Notes: generated by a model from the letters alone, not told the origin. A stretch of DNA of 20,292 nucleotides from JBBSHJ01 sp038253135 (GCA_038253135.1 JBBSHJ010000056.1:1-20292); one strand, 5' to 3'; positions 1 through 7,236 are shown, counted from the first letter of the stretch. Made by a program: numbers and translations.

Positions 1-185
1 CCGGTGGCGTGGCGCCGGACGTGGCCGCCGCCGCCGCGGCGTACCTGCACGGGCTGGCCGGTCAGATCGCGGGGCTCGCCGCGTCGGTCACGGCGCTCGA
101 CGTGCTCGAGACGATCCCGGCCGCGCTGCTGCGCGTCCGCGGCACGCCGCCGTCGCCGGGCGACCGGATCGTCCCCATCGCCTGA
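1..185 (+). CDS. nnr: C-terminal fragment of NAD(P)H-hydrate epimerase/dehydratase (Nnr)
   Basis: This is the last 60 codons or so of a gene entering from the left, in the frame that ends at the TGA at 183-185. The readable peptide contains AAAYLHGLAGQIAG followed by TALDVLETIPAALLRVRG. This resembles the C-terminus of the ADP/ATP-dependent NAD(P)HX dehydratase domain, where an Ala-rich helix with an LHG-AG motif precedes a D-V-L--IP helix. The enzyme repairs hydrated NAD(P)H in the cytoplasm, usually as a fusion with the epimerase domain. In many actinobacteria this gene lies just upstream of alr, as here, and that synteny supports the call. The catalytic part lies outside the window, so the assignment rests on a short tail plus context. 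Confidence 0.6.
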   Translation, partial: GGVAPDVAAAAAAYLHGLAGQIAGLAASVTALDVLETIPAALLRVRGTPPSPGDRIVPIA

Positions 186-207
186 GACACCCCGTCGCCT
201 GAGACAC
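178..207 (+). repeat. 13-bp direct repeat ahead of alr
   Basis: TCGCCTGAGACAC occurs at 178-190 and again, perfectly, at 195-207, separated by 4 bp. The first copy contains the nnr stop codon. The second is followed by T, giving GACACT at 203-208, seven bases before the alr GTG. The first copy continues with C instead. Confidence 0.85.
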
Positions 208-208
208 T
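203..208 (+). promoter_or_regulatory. Possible -10 element for leaderless alr
   Basis: GACACT lies 7 nt upstream of the alr GTG (216), and no Shine-Dalgarno sequence separates them. The first base departs from the TANNNT consensus, so this is weaker than the similar sites upstream of tsaB, guaA and the DUF5319 gene. The spacing matches leaderless transcription in actinobacteria. Confidence 0.35.
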
Positions 209-215
209 GGACGGC

Positions 216-1433
216 GTGCCCGACGCCGCCGCGACCGCCCCCGCGGGTGCCGACGCCGCGACCGATCGATCGGTCGCGCAGATCGACCTGAGCGCGATCA
301 GCGCCAACGTGCGCCGGCTGGCCGCGCTGACTGCGACGCCGGTGATGGCCGTGGTCAAGGCTGACGGTTACGGGCACGGCCTGATCCCAGCCGCCCGGGC
401 GGCCGTGGCCGGCGGTGCGGCCTGGCTGGCGACCGCCTTCGTCGAGGAGGCCATGGCGCTGCGGGCCGCCGGCATCGACGAGCCACTGCTGGCCCTGATC
501 ACGACCACATCCGACGACCTCGTCGCGGCCGCCGCGGCCGGGATCGATCTCGGCGTCGGTACCCCGTCAGTGCTCGCCCGGGTGCCAGCCGGCGCGCGGA
601 TCCACCTCGAGATCGACACCGGCCTGTCGCGCGGTGGTGCCACACCGTCCGAATGGGGCGGTCTCGTCCGCTCCGCGGCCGGTGCACCGGTCGAGATCGT
701 CGCGATCTGGAGCCACCTCGCCTGCGCCGACGAGCCCGGCAACCCGGCCAACGCCGCGCAGCTCGCGGCGTACCGCGACGCCCTCGCCACCGCCGCCCGC
801 CTCGGGGTGCGCCCGCAGCTGCGCCACCTGGCCAACTCGGCGGCCGCCTTGACGATGCCCGAGGCGCGGTACGACGTCCTGCGGGCCGGCATCGCCTGCT
901 ACGGAGTGGCGCCGGGCCCGGCCGTGCGTTACGACGGCTTCACCCCGGCGATGACGCTGGTCTCGCACCTGGCCAGGGTCAAGGCGGTCCCGTCCGGTGT
1001 CGGCGTCTCCTACGGGCACACCTATCGGGTCCCGGCGGCCACGACGCTGGGCGTCGTCCCGCTCGGCTACGGCGACGGCGTGCCGCGACACGCCTCGGGG
1101 GTGGGGTCCGTGCTCGTCGGCGGGACGTGGCGGCCGATCCTGGGCCGGGTCTGCATGGACCAGTTCGTGGTCGACCTCGGCGGCGAGCCGGTCGCGGAGG
1201 GCACACCGGTCACGGTCTTCGGCCCCCCGCCGGCCCCGTCGGCCGACGACCTCGCCGACGTCGCCGGCACGATCGGCTACGAGATCGTCACCCGGGTCGG
1301 CGCGCGCGTGCCACGGCGCTACGTCCGGGCCCACCCGGCGACCGGCGCGCGGCTCGCGGACCGGCCGGCGCCCGAATTCGGGATCGCGGAGAGCGCGCCG
1401 GGCGGCGTCCGGTCGCGCGGCGGGCAGCGGTGA
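216..1433 (+). CDS. alr: Alanine racemase
   Basis: Encodes a 405-residue PLP enzyme that interconverts L- and D-alanine for peptidoglycan precursors in the cytoplasm. The fold-type III TIM barrel begins with QIDLSAISANVRRL. The PLP-binding lysine is K48 in VVKADGYGHG. The second catalytic base is Y266 in GVSYGHTYR, followed by the PLGYGDG segment (about 283-289) and RVCMDQFVVD (about 311-320), where the barrel meets the C-terminal beta domain. Length is slightly above the usual 370-390 residues because of an Ala-rich N-terminus and a basic tail. The GTG start at 216 has no clear ribosome binding site and may be leaderless. The stop overlaps the next start as GTGA at 1430-1433, implying translational coupling. 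All key residues are present. Confidence 0.95.
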   Translation: MPDAAATAPAGADAATDRSVAQIDLSAISANVRRLAALTATPVMAVVKADGYGHGLIPAARAAVAGGAAWLATAFVEEAMALRAAGIDEPLLALITTTSDDLVAAAAAGIDLGVGTPSVLARVPAGARIHLEIDTGLSRGGATPSEWGGLVRSAAGAPVEIVAIWSHLACADEPGNPANAAQLAAYRDALATAARLGVRPQLRHLANSAAALTMPEARYDVLRAGIACYGVAPGPAVRYDGFTPAMTLVSHLARVKAVPSGVGVSYGHTYRVPAATTLGVVPLGYGDGVPRHASGVGSVLVGGTWRPILGRVCMDQFVVDLGGEPVAEGTPVTVFGPPPAPSADDLADVAGTIGYEIVTRVGARVPRRYVRAHPATGARLADRPAPEFGIAESAPGGVRSRGGQR

Positions 1434-2500
1434 GCGGCAAGCGCACCGCCGGCATCATCGGTGCGGCCATCGGCGGCGTCGCGGCACTGACAGCGGTCGG
1501 CGTCGCGGTGGAGAAGTACGCCATCGGCCGGATCCACACCGGCGAGGACCGCTTCGCCGGCGAACCGTTCGGCGAGCTCCCGGTGGACCGCACGTGCACG
1601 GTCGTCGCGATGGACGGCGTACCGCTGCACGTCGCCGAGATCGGCCCGAGGAACGCGCCGCTCACGGTTGTCCTGGTGCACGGCTTCGCGCTGTCCCTCG
1701 AATCGTGGCATTTCCAGATCCTGGCGCTGGCCGAGGTGCCCGGCGTCCGCCTCGTCCTCTACGACCAGCGCGGCCACGGACGGTCCGGGCGCGGGCCGGC
1801 CGCGCACGCGACGATCACGCAACTGGGCGCCGACCTCGGCATGGTCATCGACACGGTCGCCGGCACCGGCCGCCTGGTGCTGATCGGGCATTCGATGGGT
1901 GGCATGGCGATCCTCGGGCTGGCCCAGCAGCGGCCCGATTTCTTCGCCTCCCGCGTCGGCGGCCTCGGCCTGGTCGCGACCTCCGCCGGCCGGCTGGCCA
2001 CCGGGCTCCTTGGGGCGGCCGTCGCCCGGTCCGTGCGGCAGATGCATTACGTCGCGGGTGCGGGCCTGCGGCGTACGCCGGCCGCACTGGCCGAGCGCAC
2101 CCGTAAGGCCGGCGCCGACATCGCGTGGATGCTGACCCGCCGCTACGGCTTCGGCTCGACCGACGCCAGCCCCAGCCTCGTGGGGTTCGCCGATCGGATG
2201 ATCGGCGCGACCCCGGTCGACGTGATCGGGGAGCTGCTGCCGGAATTCGGCGACCGCGATCAGCACGGCGCGCTGCCGGCGCTCGACGCGGTGCCGACCC
2301 GGATCGTCGTCGGCGAGCGCGACCTCCTGACCCCACCGTCGCACAGTCAGGACATCGCGGACTCGCTGCCCGACGCCAAGCTCACCGTCGTCAAGGGCGC
2401 CGGGCACCTGGTGATGCTCGAGCAGCCGGACCGCGTGACGGGTGCCTTGCGGGACCTGGTGACCGCGGCGGTACGACGTCCGCGCGAGAGGCGCCGGTGA
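1430..2500 (+). CDS. Alpha/beta-hydrolase with N-terminal membrane segment
   Basis: Encodes a 356-residue hydrolase starting at the GTG that overlaps the alr stop. Residues about 7-27 are hydrophobic (GIIGAAIGGVAALTAVGVAV) after a short basic start, so the protein is probably membrane-anchored or exported. The fold shows VLVHGF (oxyanion strand, about 82-86), YDQRGHGRSG (about 111-120) and the nucleophile elbow GHSMGG with S155. The late acid loop GERDLLTPP and the catalytic His in GAGHLVMLEQP complete the triad. The substrate is unknown. A hydrolase at this position between alr and tsaE is common in actinobacteria, suggesting a conserved but uncharacterised envelope or lipid role. The GTGA overlap with tsaE at 2497-2500 suggests one operon. 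Confidence 0.9.
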   Translation: MSGKRTAGIIGAAIGGVAALTAVGVAVEKYAIGRIHTGEDRFAGEPFGELPVDRTCTVVAMDGVPLHVAEIGPRNAPLTVVLVHGFALSLESWHFQILALAEVPGVRLVLYDQRGHGRSGRGPAAHATITQLGADLGMVIDTVAGTGRLVLIGHSMGGMAILGLAQQRPDFFASRVGGLGLVATSAGRLATGLLGAAVARSVRQMHYVAGAGLRRTPAALAERTRKAGADIAWMLTRRYGFGSTDASPSLVGFADRMIGATPVDVIGELLPEFGDRDQHGALPALDAVPTRIVVGERDLLTPPSHSQDIADSLPDAKLTVVKGAGHLVMLEQPDRVTGALRDLVTAAVRRPRERRR

Positions 2501-3012
2501 CCCCGCCGATCGGCCCCGTAGCGCTGCCGGGCGCCCGGGACGCCCGCGAGCTGGGGGAGCGGATCGCGCGGCTGGCCGAGCCCGGCGACGTGATCGCGCT
2601 GGCCGGACCACTCGGCGCCGGCAAGACCGTCGTCGCCGCCGGCATCGGAGCGGGGCTGGGCGTCGACGGGCCGGTCGTGTCGCCGACCTTCGTGATCGCG
2701 CGGGTGCACGGCGGCGGCCGGTTGCCGCTGGTGCACGTGGACGCCTACCGCCTGGGCTCGGTCGGCGAGCTCGACGATCTTGATCTCGACGAATCCCTCG
2801 ACGCCTCGGTGACCGTGGTCGAATGGGGCGAGGGCCTGGCCGACCACCTCGCCGACGGCTTCCTGCTGGTGCGGCTGACGCGCAGCGACGACGAGGACGA
2901 CGACGTGCGGGTCGCGACGCTGACACCGGTCGGGCCGCGCTGGCTCGCCCGCGCCGGGGCCCTCGCGGCCCTGGCCGTCGCTGTCGCCCCGCACCCGGTG
3001 GCCGGCTCGTAG
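2497..3012 (+). CDS. tsaE: tRNA t6A threonylcarbamoyladenosine biosynthesis ATPase TsaE
   Basis: A 171-residue P-loop protein. TsaE binds the TsaB-TsaD complex and resets it by ATP hydrolysis during formation of t6A37 on ANN-decoding tRNAs. The Walker A motif GPLGAGKT lies at about 37-44, followed by the family signatures SPTF (62-65), HVDAYRL (80-86) and VEWGE (108-112). The family usually has GDLGAGKT, so the Asp before Leu is Pro here. Length is within the normal 150-170 range. The GTG start overlaps the hydrolase stop, and a gene junction further left would remove the N-terminal strand. The next gene, tsaB, is a functional partner but starts 161 bp downstream with its own promoter-like region. 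Confidence 0.95.
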   Translation: MTPPIGPVALPGARDARELGERIARLAEPGDVIALAGPLGAGKTVVAAGIGAGLGVDGPVVSPTFVIARVHGGGRLPLVHVDAYRLGSVGELDDLDLDESLDASVTVVEWGEGLADHLADGFLLVRLTRSDDEDDDVRVATLTPVGPRWLARAGALAALAVAVAPHPVAGS

Positions 3013-3119
3013 CCGGCCGCGCCCTGCCCCGGGCTCGGCGCCGGATGGTGCAGAAGTGGCGGCTCGTCGCACTCCGGCACGGGAGTGGGGGCGGCGTACC
3101 TCGACCGGACACCACTGTG

Positions 3120-3164
3120 CCCGCGCAGATAGGGCCCGCGCAGATAGGGCCCGCGCGGATAGGG
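3120..3164 (+). repeat. Three tandem 15-bp repeats ahead of tsaB
   Basis: The unit CCCGCGCAGATAGGG occurs at 3120-3134 and 3135-3149 perfectly, and at 3150-3164 with one A-to-G change. All three copies contain a GATAGGG core. Only the last is followed by T, completing a TAGGGT hexamer just before the tsaB start. Confidence 0.95.
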
Positions 3165-3165
3165 T
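3160..3165 (+). promoter_or_regulatory. -10 element of a predicted leaderless tsaB promoter
   Basis: TAGGGT fits the TANNNT -10 consensus and lies 8 nt before the GTG at 3174. No Shine-Dalgarno sequence is present, so transcription would begin at or next to the start codon. The hexamer is formed by the end of the third 15-bp repeat. Confidence 0.6.
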
Positions 3166-3173
3166 CGGCGGCT

Positions 3174-3845
3174 GTGCTCGTACTCGTCATCGATACGTCC
3201 ACCCCGGCCGTCACCGCCGGCGTCGTGGAGATCCCGGTCGCTCGGGGCGCCGTCGTCGTCCGCGCGGCGCACGTGGTCGTCGGGCCGCGACGGCACGGCG
3301 AGGTGCTGGCCCCCTCGATCGCGGCTGCGTTCCGCGATGCCGGCTGCACCGCGGCCGACCTGACCGGGGTGGTGGCGGGGGTGGGACCGGGTCCCTTCAC
3401 GGGGCTCCGGGTGGGCCTGGCGACAGCCGATGCGGTCGCGCTGGCCGCGGGCATCCCGACGTACGCCGTGTGCTCGCTCGACGGGATCGGCGCCCGCACG
3501 GCCGGCGACGGCGTGCTGGTGGCGACCGATGCGCGCCGGCGCGAGGTCTACTGGGCGACGTACACCGATGGCGCGCGCCGCGCCGGGCCTGGCGTCGCGA
3601 CTCCGGCCGGCCTCGCGGCCCGGCTCGGGGAGCTGGGGGTGTTGACGATGGTCGGCCCGGGTGCCCGGGCCTACGAGGACGTGCTCGGGCTGCGGCTGGG
3701 TGACGTGGAGTATCCCGCCGTGGCCGAGCTGGCCGCGCTGGCGGCGGAAAGGGTGCGCGCGGCGGCGCCGGCCGAGGCGCTGGTGCCGCTCTACCTGCGG
3801 CATCCGGACGCCGTACCGCCGCGTGATGTCGTCCAGCCGGGATGA
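3174..3845 (+). CDS. tsaB: tRNA t6A biosynthesis protein TsaB
   Basis: A 223-residue protein of the ASKHA fold. TsaB is the non-catalytic partner of TsaD in t6A synthesis and acts in the cytoplasm with TsaE. It starts LVLVIDTSTPAVTAGV, the first ASKHA strand-turn. The diagnostic GVGPGPFTGLRVG lies at about 69-81, and the C-terminal PLYLRHPDAV resembles the conserved PLYLR-PDA end of actinobacterial TsaB. Starting at GTG 3174 puts VLVIDTST at the N-terminus as in homologues. The frame stays open upstream but shows no family similarity. The stop overlaps the rimI start as ATGA (3842-3845). TsaB normally works with TsaD, whose gene is not in the window. Confidence 0.95.
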   Translation: MLVLVIDTSTPAVTAGVVEIPVARGAVVVRAAHVVVGPRRHGEVLAPSIAAAFRDAGCTAADLTGVVAGVGPGPFTGLRVGLATADAVALAAGIPTYAVCSLDGIGARTAGDGVLVATDARRREVYWATYTDGARRAGPGVATPAGLAARLGELGVLTMVGPGARAYEDVLGLRLGDVEYPAVAELAALAAERVRAAAPAEALVPLYLRHPDAVPPRDVVQPG

Positions 3846-4324
3846 CCGAGCCGCGATCCCACGCGCCGCCGCCGGCGGGAATGCGGCCGATGCGCTGGTG
3901 GGACATCGCCGCGGTGCTGCCGCTGGAGGACGAGCTCTTCGGCGCCGAGGCGTGGTCGGCCCGGTCCTACTGGAGCGAGCTGGCCCAGCGTGACTCCCGG
4001 CACTACCTGCTCGTCGAGGACGCCGATGGTGGGGTCGCGGCCTACGGCGGCCTCGGTTTCTTCGGGGACGAGAGCTGGATCCTGACCCTCGGCGTCCGCC
4101 GCACAGCTCAAGGCAAAGGTCTCGGAACCCTGGTGCTGCAGGCACTTCTGGCCGAGTCCGATGCCCGCGGCGTCAGCAGATGCCTGCTCGAGGTGCGGGT
4201 CGACAACCGGGTGGCGCAGCGGCTCTATCAGCGGCACGGCTTCACCCGGATCGGGATCCGCAAGGGTTACTACCAGCCGAGCAACACCGACGCCGCCGTG
4301 ATGCAGCGCTCCGCGCCGCGGTGA
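3842..4324 (+). CDS. rimI: Ribosomal-protein/N-terminal alanine acetyltransferase RimI
   Basis: A 160-residue GNAT enzyme. RimI transfers acetyl from acetyl-CoA to protein N-termini, classically ribosomal protein bS18. The acetyl-CoA-binding motif A reads RRTAQGKGLG (about 86-95). The RimI-type C-terminal half has LEVRVDNRVAQRLYQRHGF (with E117 as a likely catalytic base) and IGIRKGYYQPSNTDAAVM, where the paired Tyr and D-A--M motif are typical. The first 13 residues are Pro-rich and precede MRPMRWWDI, so initiation at M14 is an alternative. The ATGA overlap with tsaB favours the upstream start. The stop lies 6 bp from the stop of the opposing methyltransferase gene. Fusion or adjacency of rimI to tsaB and tsaD is common. 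Confidence 0.93.
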   Translation: MTEPRSHAPPPAGMRPMRWWDIAAVLPLEDELFGAEAWSARSYWSELAQRDSRHYLLVEDADGGVAAYGGLGFFGDESWILTLGVRRTAQGKGLGTLVLQALLAESDARGVSRCLLEVRVDNRVAQRLYQRHGFTRIGIRKGYYQPSNTDAAVMQRSAPR

Positions 4325-4330
4325 CGGCGC
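4313..4330. terminator. Short hairpin between convergent rimI and methyltransferase genes
   Basis: GCGCCG at 4313-4318 pairs with CGGCGC at 4325-4330 around a 6-nt loop containing the rimI stop codon. It sits exactly between the two converging genes. There is no U-tract, so terminator function is an inference. Confidence 0.35.
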
Positions 4331-5500
4331 TCAGACCGGATGGCAGAGCAAGACGGTAGGGGCAGCGCCGATCCGCGTGAGCACGACCGTCGTCTCAGCC
4401 GGGCCGGAGAGCCGCAGGTCGCGGCGGAGCTGCTCCGGTACGACGGCCGAGCCGCGCTTTTTGATCGTCACCACGCCGACACCGCGGGCGCGCAGCACCG
4501 CCCGCAGCCGTTTCAGCGAGAACGGCAGCACGTCGGTCACCTCGTAGCAGCGCGCGAAGGCCGTCGGTGCCAGGAGGTCGCTCGCGACGTAGGCGATCTG
4601 CCGGTCCAGCAGCCAGCCGTCGACGAGGTCGCAGACCTCGGCGACGAGGTGGGCCCGGATCACGGCCCCGTCGGGCTCGTAGAGATAGCGACCGGGCGGG
4701 CGCACCGCCGGCGGCCCGGAACCGCTTGCCGGCAGGGAGTTCGGCCCCGGCAGCAGCGTCGCGCGCCGCATGACCGAGCCCAGCGGGCCCCACCACACGG
4801 CGGCCTCCACCACCTCTCCGTGGTCGGAGATCCACTCGGCCTCGGCGCCGGCCGGCAGCCGGCCGTGCGCGATGCCCGGCGCGACCTTCGCGCCCGTCAT
4901 CGCCACCTGCCGTGCCAGGTCCGTCAGGAAGGAGAACGGCGGCGAGTAGTCGGCGGGGTCGAAGATCCGCCGGCCGCCCTCGCGGCGGGCGGGGTCGCAG
5001 AACGCCGCTCGCCACCCGGCCAGCGGGACCTCGAGCGCGTCGCCTGTCCTGACGTTGATCCGGTCCGTCAGGCCGAGCGCGGCGGCATTGGCCACCGCGA
5101 CCGCAGCGGTCTCCGGGTCCCGCTCGACGCCGGTCACCGCGAGCCCGGCGCGGGCCAGCCCGATCGCGTCCGAGCCGATCCCGCAGCACAGGTCGAGCAC
5201 CCGGTCGGCGCCGGCGGCGGCGTAGCGCCCGGCCCGGTAGGCCGCCACCGACGGCCGCGTCGCCTGCTCCAGCCCGGCCGCCGTGAAATACATCCGTGCG
5301 GCGTCGGCACCGAAGCGGCGTACCGCCCGCTCGCGCAGCCGCGCCTGCTCGACGGCACCCGCGACGACGTCCGGCGGGTACGACGCCCGCAGCGCGGCGA
5401 CCGTCGCCAGCAACCGGTCCGGCCCGACCCCCGACGCCGCGGCGGCCGCGATCACGACCTCCCGGTCCGCAACCGCGAGCAGCGAGAGGATGGAGCTCAT
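4331..5500 (-). CDS. Class I SAM-dependent methyltransferase with THUMP-like domain
   Basis: A 389-residue protein, start chosen at ATG 5500 (MSSILSLLAVADREVV). The frame is open upstream, but that part is basic and runs into the divergent gene's start. The N-terminal helical region has RMYFTAAGLEQATRPSVAAYRA (about 69-90). SAM motif I is VLDLCCGIGSDAIGLARAG (about 101-119), and a later FCDPARREGGRR segment occupies the motif IV position. The C-terminal GVGVVTIKKRGSAVVPEQLRR and the final VLLCHPV match the THUMP-like domain found in an uncharacterised actinobacterial family. THUMP association suggests an RNA substrate, probably tRNA or rRNA, but none is known to me. In relatives this gene often lies near tsaD and groES, consistent with its place here. 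Confidence 0.85.
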   Translation of the reverse strand: MSSILSLLAVADREVVIAAAAASGVGPDRLLATVAALRASYPPDVVAGAVEQARLRERAVRRFGADAARMYFTAAGLEQATRPSVAAYRAGRYAAAGADRVLDLCCGIGSDAIGLARAGLAVTGVERDPETAAVAVANAAALGLTDRINVRTGDALEVPLAGWRAAFCDPARREGGRRIFDPADYSPPFSFLTDLARQVAMTGAKVAPGIAHGRLPAGAEAEWISDHGEVVEAAVWWGPLGSVMRRATLLPGPNSLPASGSGPPAVRPPGRYLYEPDGAVIRAHLVAEVCDLVDGWLLDRQIAYVASDLLAPTAFARCYEVTDVLPFSLKRLRAVLRARGVGVVTIKKRGSAVVPEQLRRDLRLSGPAETTVVLTRIGAAPTVLLCHPV

Positions 5501-5558
5501 TCGCGATCCGCGACCCTCTCTCCCCGCGCTCCGCTGCCGGTCCGGGGGAGCGCGCGGG

Positions 5559-5564
5559 TAGATT
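5559..5564 (+). promoter_or_regulatory. -10 element of a predicted leaderless promoter
   Basis: TAGATT matches TANNNT and lies 9 nt before the ATG at 5574, with no Shine-Dalgarno sequence in between. It sits in the 73-bp region between the divergent methyltransferase and GT-C genes. Confidence 0.5.
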
Positions 5565-5573
5565 CGCGAGACG

Positions 5574-7058
5574 ATGCATGACCGTATCGCTGCCGAGGCG
5601 ACCCCGGAGGAAACACCGACGGCGGTCCGCTTCGCCAACCCGTCCCGACGCGCGTCGCTGGCCGTCCTCGCCAGGACCCACGTCGTCTTCCTCGTCGCCC
5701 TGGCCGCGGGGATCGCGATCCGTGTCGTCGTCATCCTCGCCTACACCCCGGGCTTCTTCTACCCGGACTCCCGGCAGTACCTCGGCAACGCCCAGCCCCT
5801 CTTCACGCACTTCGTGCCCGACATCCACCGCCCGCTCGGCTACTCCGGCTACCTCGGCGTCTTCCTGCACATCGGCGACCCGATCCGGTTGGCGATCATC
5901 GGCCAGCACCTGCTCGGCCTGTGCATCGCGCTCGCCGTCTACACCCTGCTCGTGCGCGCCGGCGTGCGCGGCTGGCTCGCCACGATCGGCGTGCTGCCCG
6001 TCCTGCTCGACACCCTCCAGCTCGATCTCGAGCACTACGTCATGGCCGACGTGCTGTGCGAGGCGCTGGCGGTCTTCGCCTTCGTCCTGCTGCTCTGGCA
6101 CCGGCGCCGCCCGCCGCCGGTCTGGGCCGCGGCCGTCGCCGGCCTGCTGCTCTCGCTGGGCGTGATCACGCGGTACGCCGCGATCGCGCTCATCGTGCCG
6201 GCCCTCGGCTACCTGCTGTTGCGTTGGGGCGGATGGCGCGCCGCGGGCCGGCGGGTCGCCGCGCTCCTCGCCGCCTTCCTGGTGCCGATCGTGCTCTACG
6301 CCGTCGACTTCCACGGGCACTACGGCAGCTACTCGATCACCGCCAGCGGCGGGCAGTTCCTCTACGGCCGGGTCGGTCCGCTGGCCGACTGCTCGAGATT
6401 CTCGGTCCCCGCGGCCGAGCAGATCCTGTGCCTGGGCGACAAGAACGATCCGCGCCGCGACACGTCGTACCTCATCTGGTCGCCGAAATCGCCCTTCTAT
6501 GCGCTGAAACCGACCGCGACGAGGACGCCCGACCAGCTGGCGGGAGACTTCGCCAAGCGCGCGATCAAGGCTCAGCCGCGCCGCTTCGCCTGGTCGATCG
6601 TGCAGAGCTATGCCCACTCGTTGCGGCCGACACGGGCGGCCGGTGGCTCGCAGTACTGGGAGTTCCACCGTGGCATGCCCGGCACCGGCATCAATCAGCA
6701 GCGGCTCAGCGATGATTTCGACGGCGGCAACGTGCGCGTGCGGCCCACCCTGTCGGGCTTCATGACCCACTACAGCACGTACGCGTACTGGCCAGGCTCG
6801 CTCGACGTGGTCGCGATCGTGCTCGCCCTCGTGGCCGCGGCGGGTGTCGGGCGAGCACGCGGGTCGGGTGTGCGGATCCGCTGCCTGGTGCTCGTCGCGG
6901 TCGGCTTCCTGGCCGTCGTACCCAACGACGTACTGTCGATCTTCGGGTGGCGCTACCACCTGCAGAGCCTGCCGTTCTATCCGGCGGTCGCGGTGCTGGC
7001 GGTGGCCGCGCTCTGGGACGGACGGCGGCTGGCCGGGCGCACCGGCCGACCCGGTTGA
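5574..7058 (+). CDS. Polytopic membrane glycosyltransferase-like protein (GT-C fold, probable)
   Basis: A 494-residue protein with about nine or ten hydrophobic segments, the first near residues 34-57. Just after it comes FFYPDSRQYL (about 61-70), placing an acidic residue (D65) in the first external loop, where GT-C transferases carry their catalytic Asp. HRPLGYSGYL follows, and then DLEHYVMADVLCEAL (about 151-165), comparable to the second loop of ArnT/PMT-like enzymes. A large hydrophilic loop of roughly 150 residues (from about 245) contains two Cys spaced 16 residues apart and could form an extracytoplasmic domain. Family members use polyprenyl-phosphate sugars, so a role in envelope glycosylation is inferred; donor and acceptor are unknown. 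Its stop overlaps the groE promoter. The gene is not a standard member of the tsa-groE neighbourhood. Confidence 0.75.
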   Translation: MHDRIAAEATPEETPTAVRFANPSRRASLAVLARTHVVFLVALAAGIAIRVVVILAYTPGFFYPDSRQYLGNAQPLFTHFVPDIHRPLGYSGYLGVFLHIGDPIRLAIIGQHLLGLCIALAVYTLLVRAGVRGWLATIGVLPVLLDTLQLDLEHYVMADVLCEALAVFAFVLLLWHRRRPPPVWAAAVAGLLLSLGVITRYAAIALIVPALGYLLLRWGGWRAAGRRVAALLAAFLVPIVLYAVDFHGHYGSYSITASGGQFLYGRVGPLADCSRFSVPAAEQILCLGDKNDPRRDTSYLIWSPKSPFYALKPTATRTPDQLAGDFAKRAIKAQPRRFAWSIVQSYAHSLRPTRAAGGSQYWEFHRGMPGTGINQQRLSDDFDGGNVRVRPTLSGFMTHYSTYAYWPGSLDVVAIVLALVAAAGVGRARGSGVRIRCLVLVAVGFLAVVPNDVLSIFGWRYHLQSLPFYPAVAVLAVAALWDGRRLAGRTGRPG

Positions 7059-7084
7059 TGTGCTGGCACTCTCGGCGCTAGAGT
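7055..7084 (+). promoter_or_regulatory. groESL promoter
   Basis: TTGATG (7055-7060) and TAGAGT (7079-7084) are separated by 18 bp and form a good vegetative-type promoter. The -35 overlaps the TGA of the upstream gene (7056-7058), and the -10 overlaps the right arm of the CIRCE operator. The transcript would carry an untranslated leader of about 145 nt before groES. Confidence 0.7.
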
Positions 7085-7089
7085 GCCAA
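7063..7089 (+). promoter_or_regulatory. CIRCE operator (HrcA binding site)
   Basis: The arms CTGGCACTC (7063-7071) and GAGTGCCAA (7081-7089) flank a 9-bp spacer, the standard 9-9-9 CIRCE geometry. The inner eight bases TGGCACTC/GAGTGCCA are perfectly complementary. Known CIRCE sites bind the repressor HrcA. The site lies between the -35 and the start point and covers the -10, so HrcA would block RNA polymerase directly. Confidence 0.93.
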
Positions 7090-7236
7090 GTGCGGTCCCG
7101 CTCGGACTGACACCCGCGACGGCAGGCACGGGCGGGCAGTCGCACAGCACGACACCGATATCGCACGACCAGACGCCACCGATTCGTGGCATTCCCGAAG
7201 CAGATTCCGACCCCGCTAGGAGGGGGAGAACGCACT

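Noticed and set aside
4..291. ORF at the left edge starting at 4
   Set aside because: It is out of frame with the Nnr-like tail, is Arg/Pro/Ser-rich and runs into alr.
3120..3164. Tandem repeats considered as a CRISPR array
   Set aside because: Units are 15 bp with no spacers; they are simple tandem copies.
1319..3499. Long minus-strand open frame across the hydrolase, tsaE and tsaB
   Set aside because: Opposite three motif-complete genes and lacking recognisable domains.
7186..7236. Upstream ATG for groES
   Set aside because: It adds 17 residues without family similarity and places the strong ribosome binding site inside the coding region; GTG 7237 is the better start.
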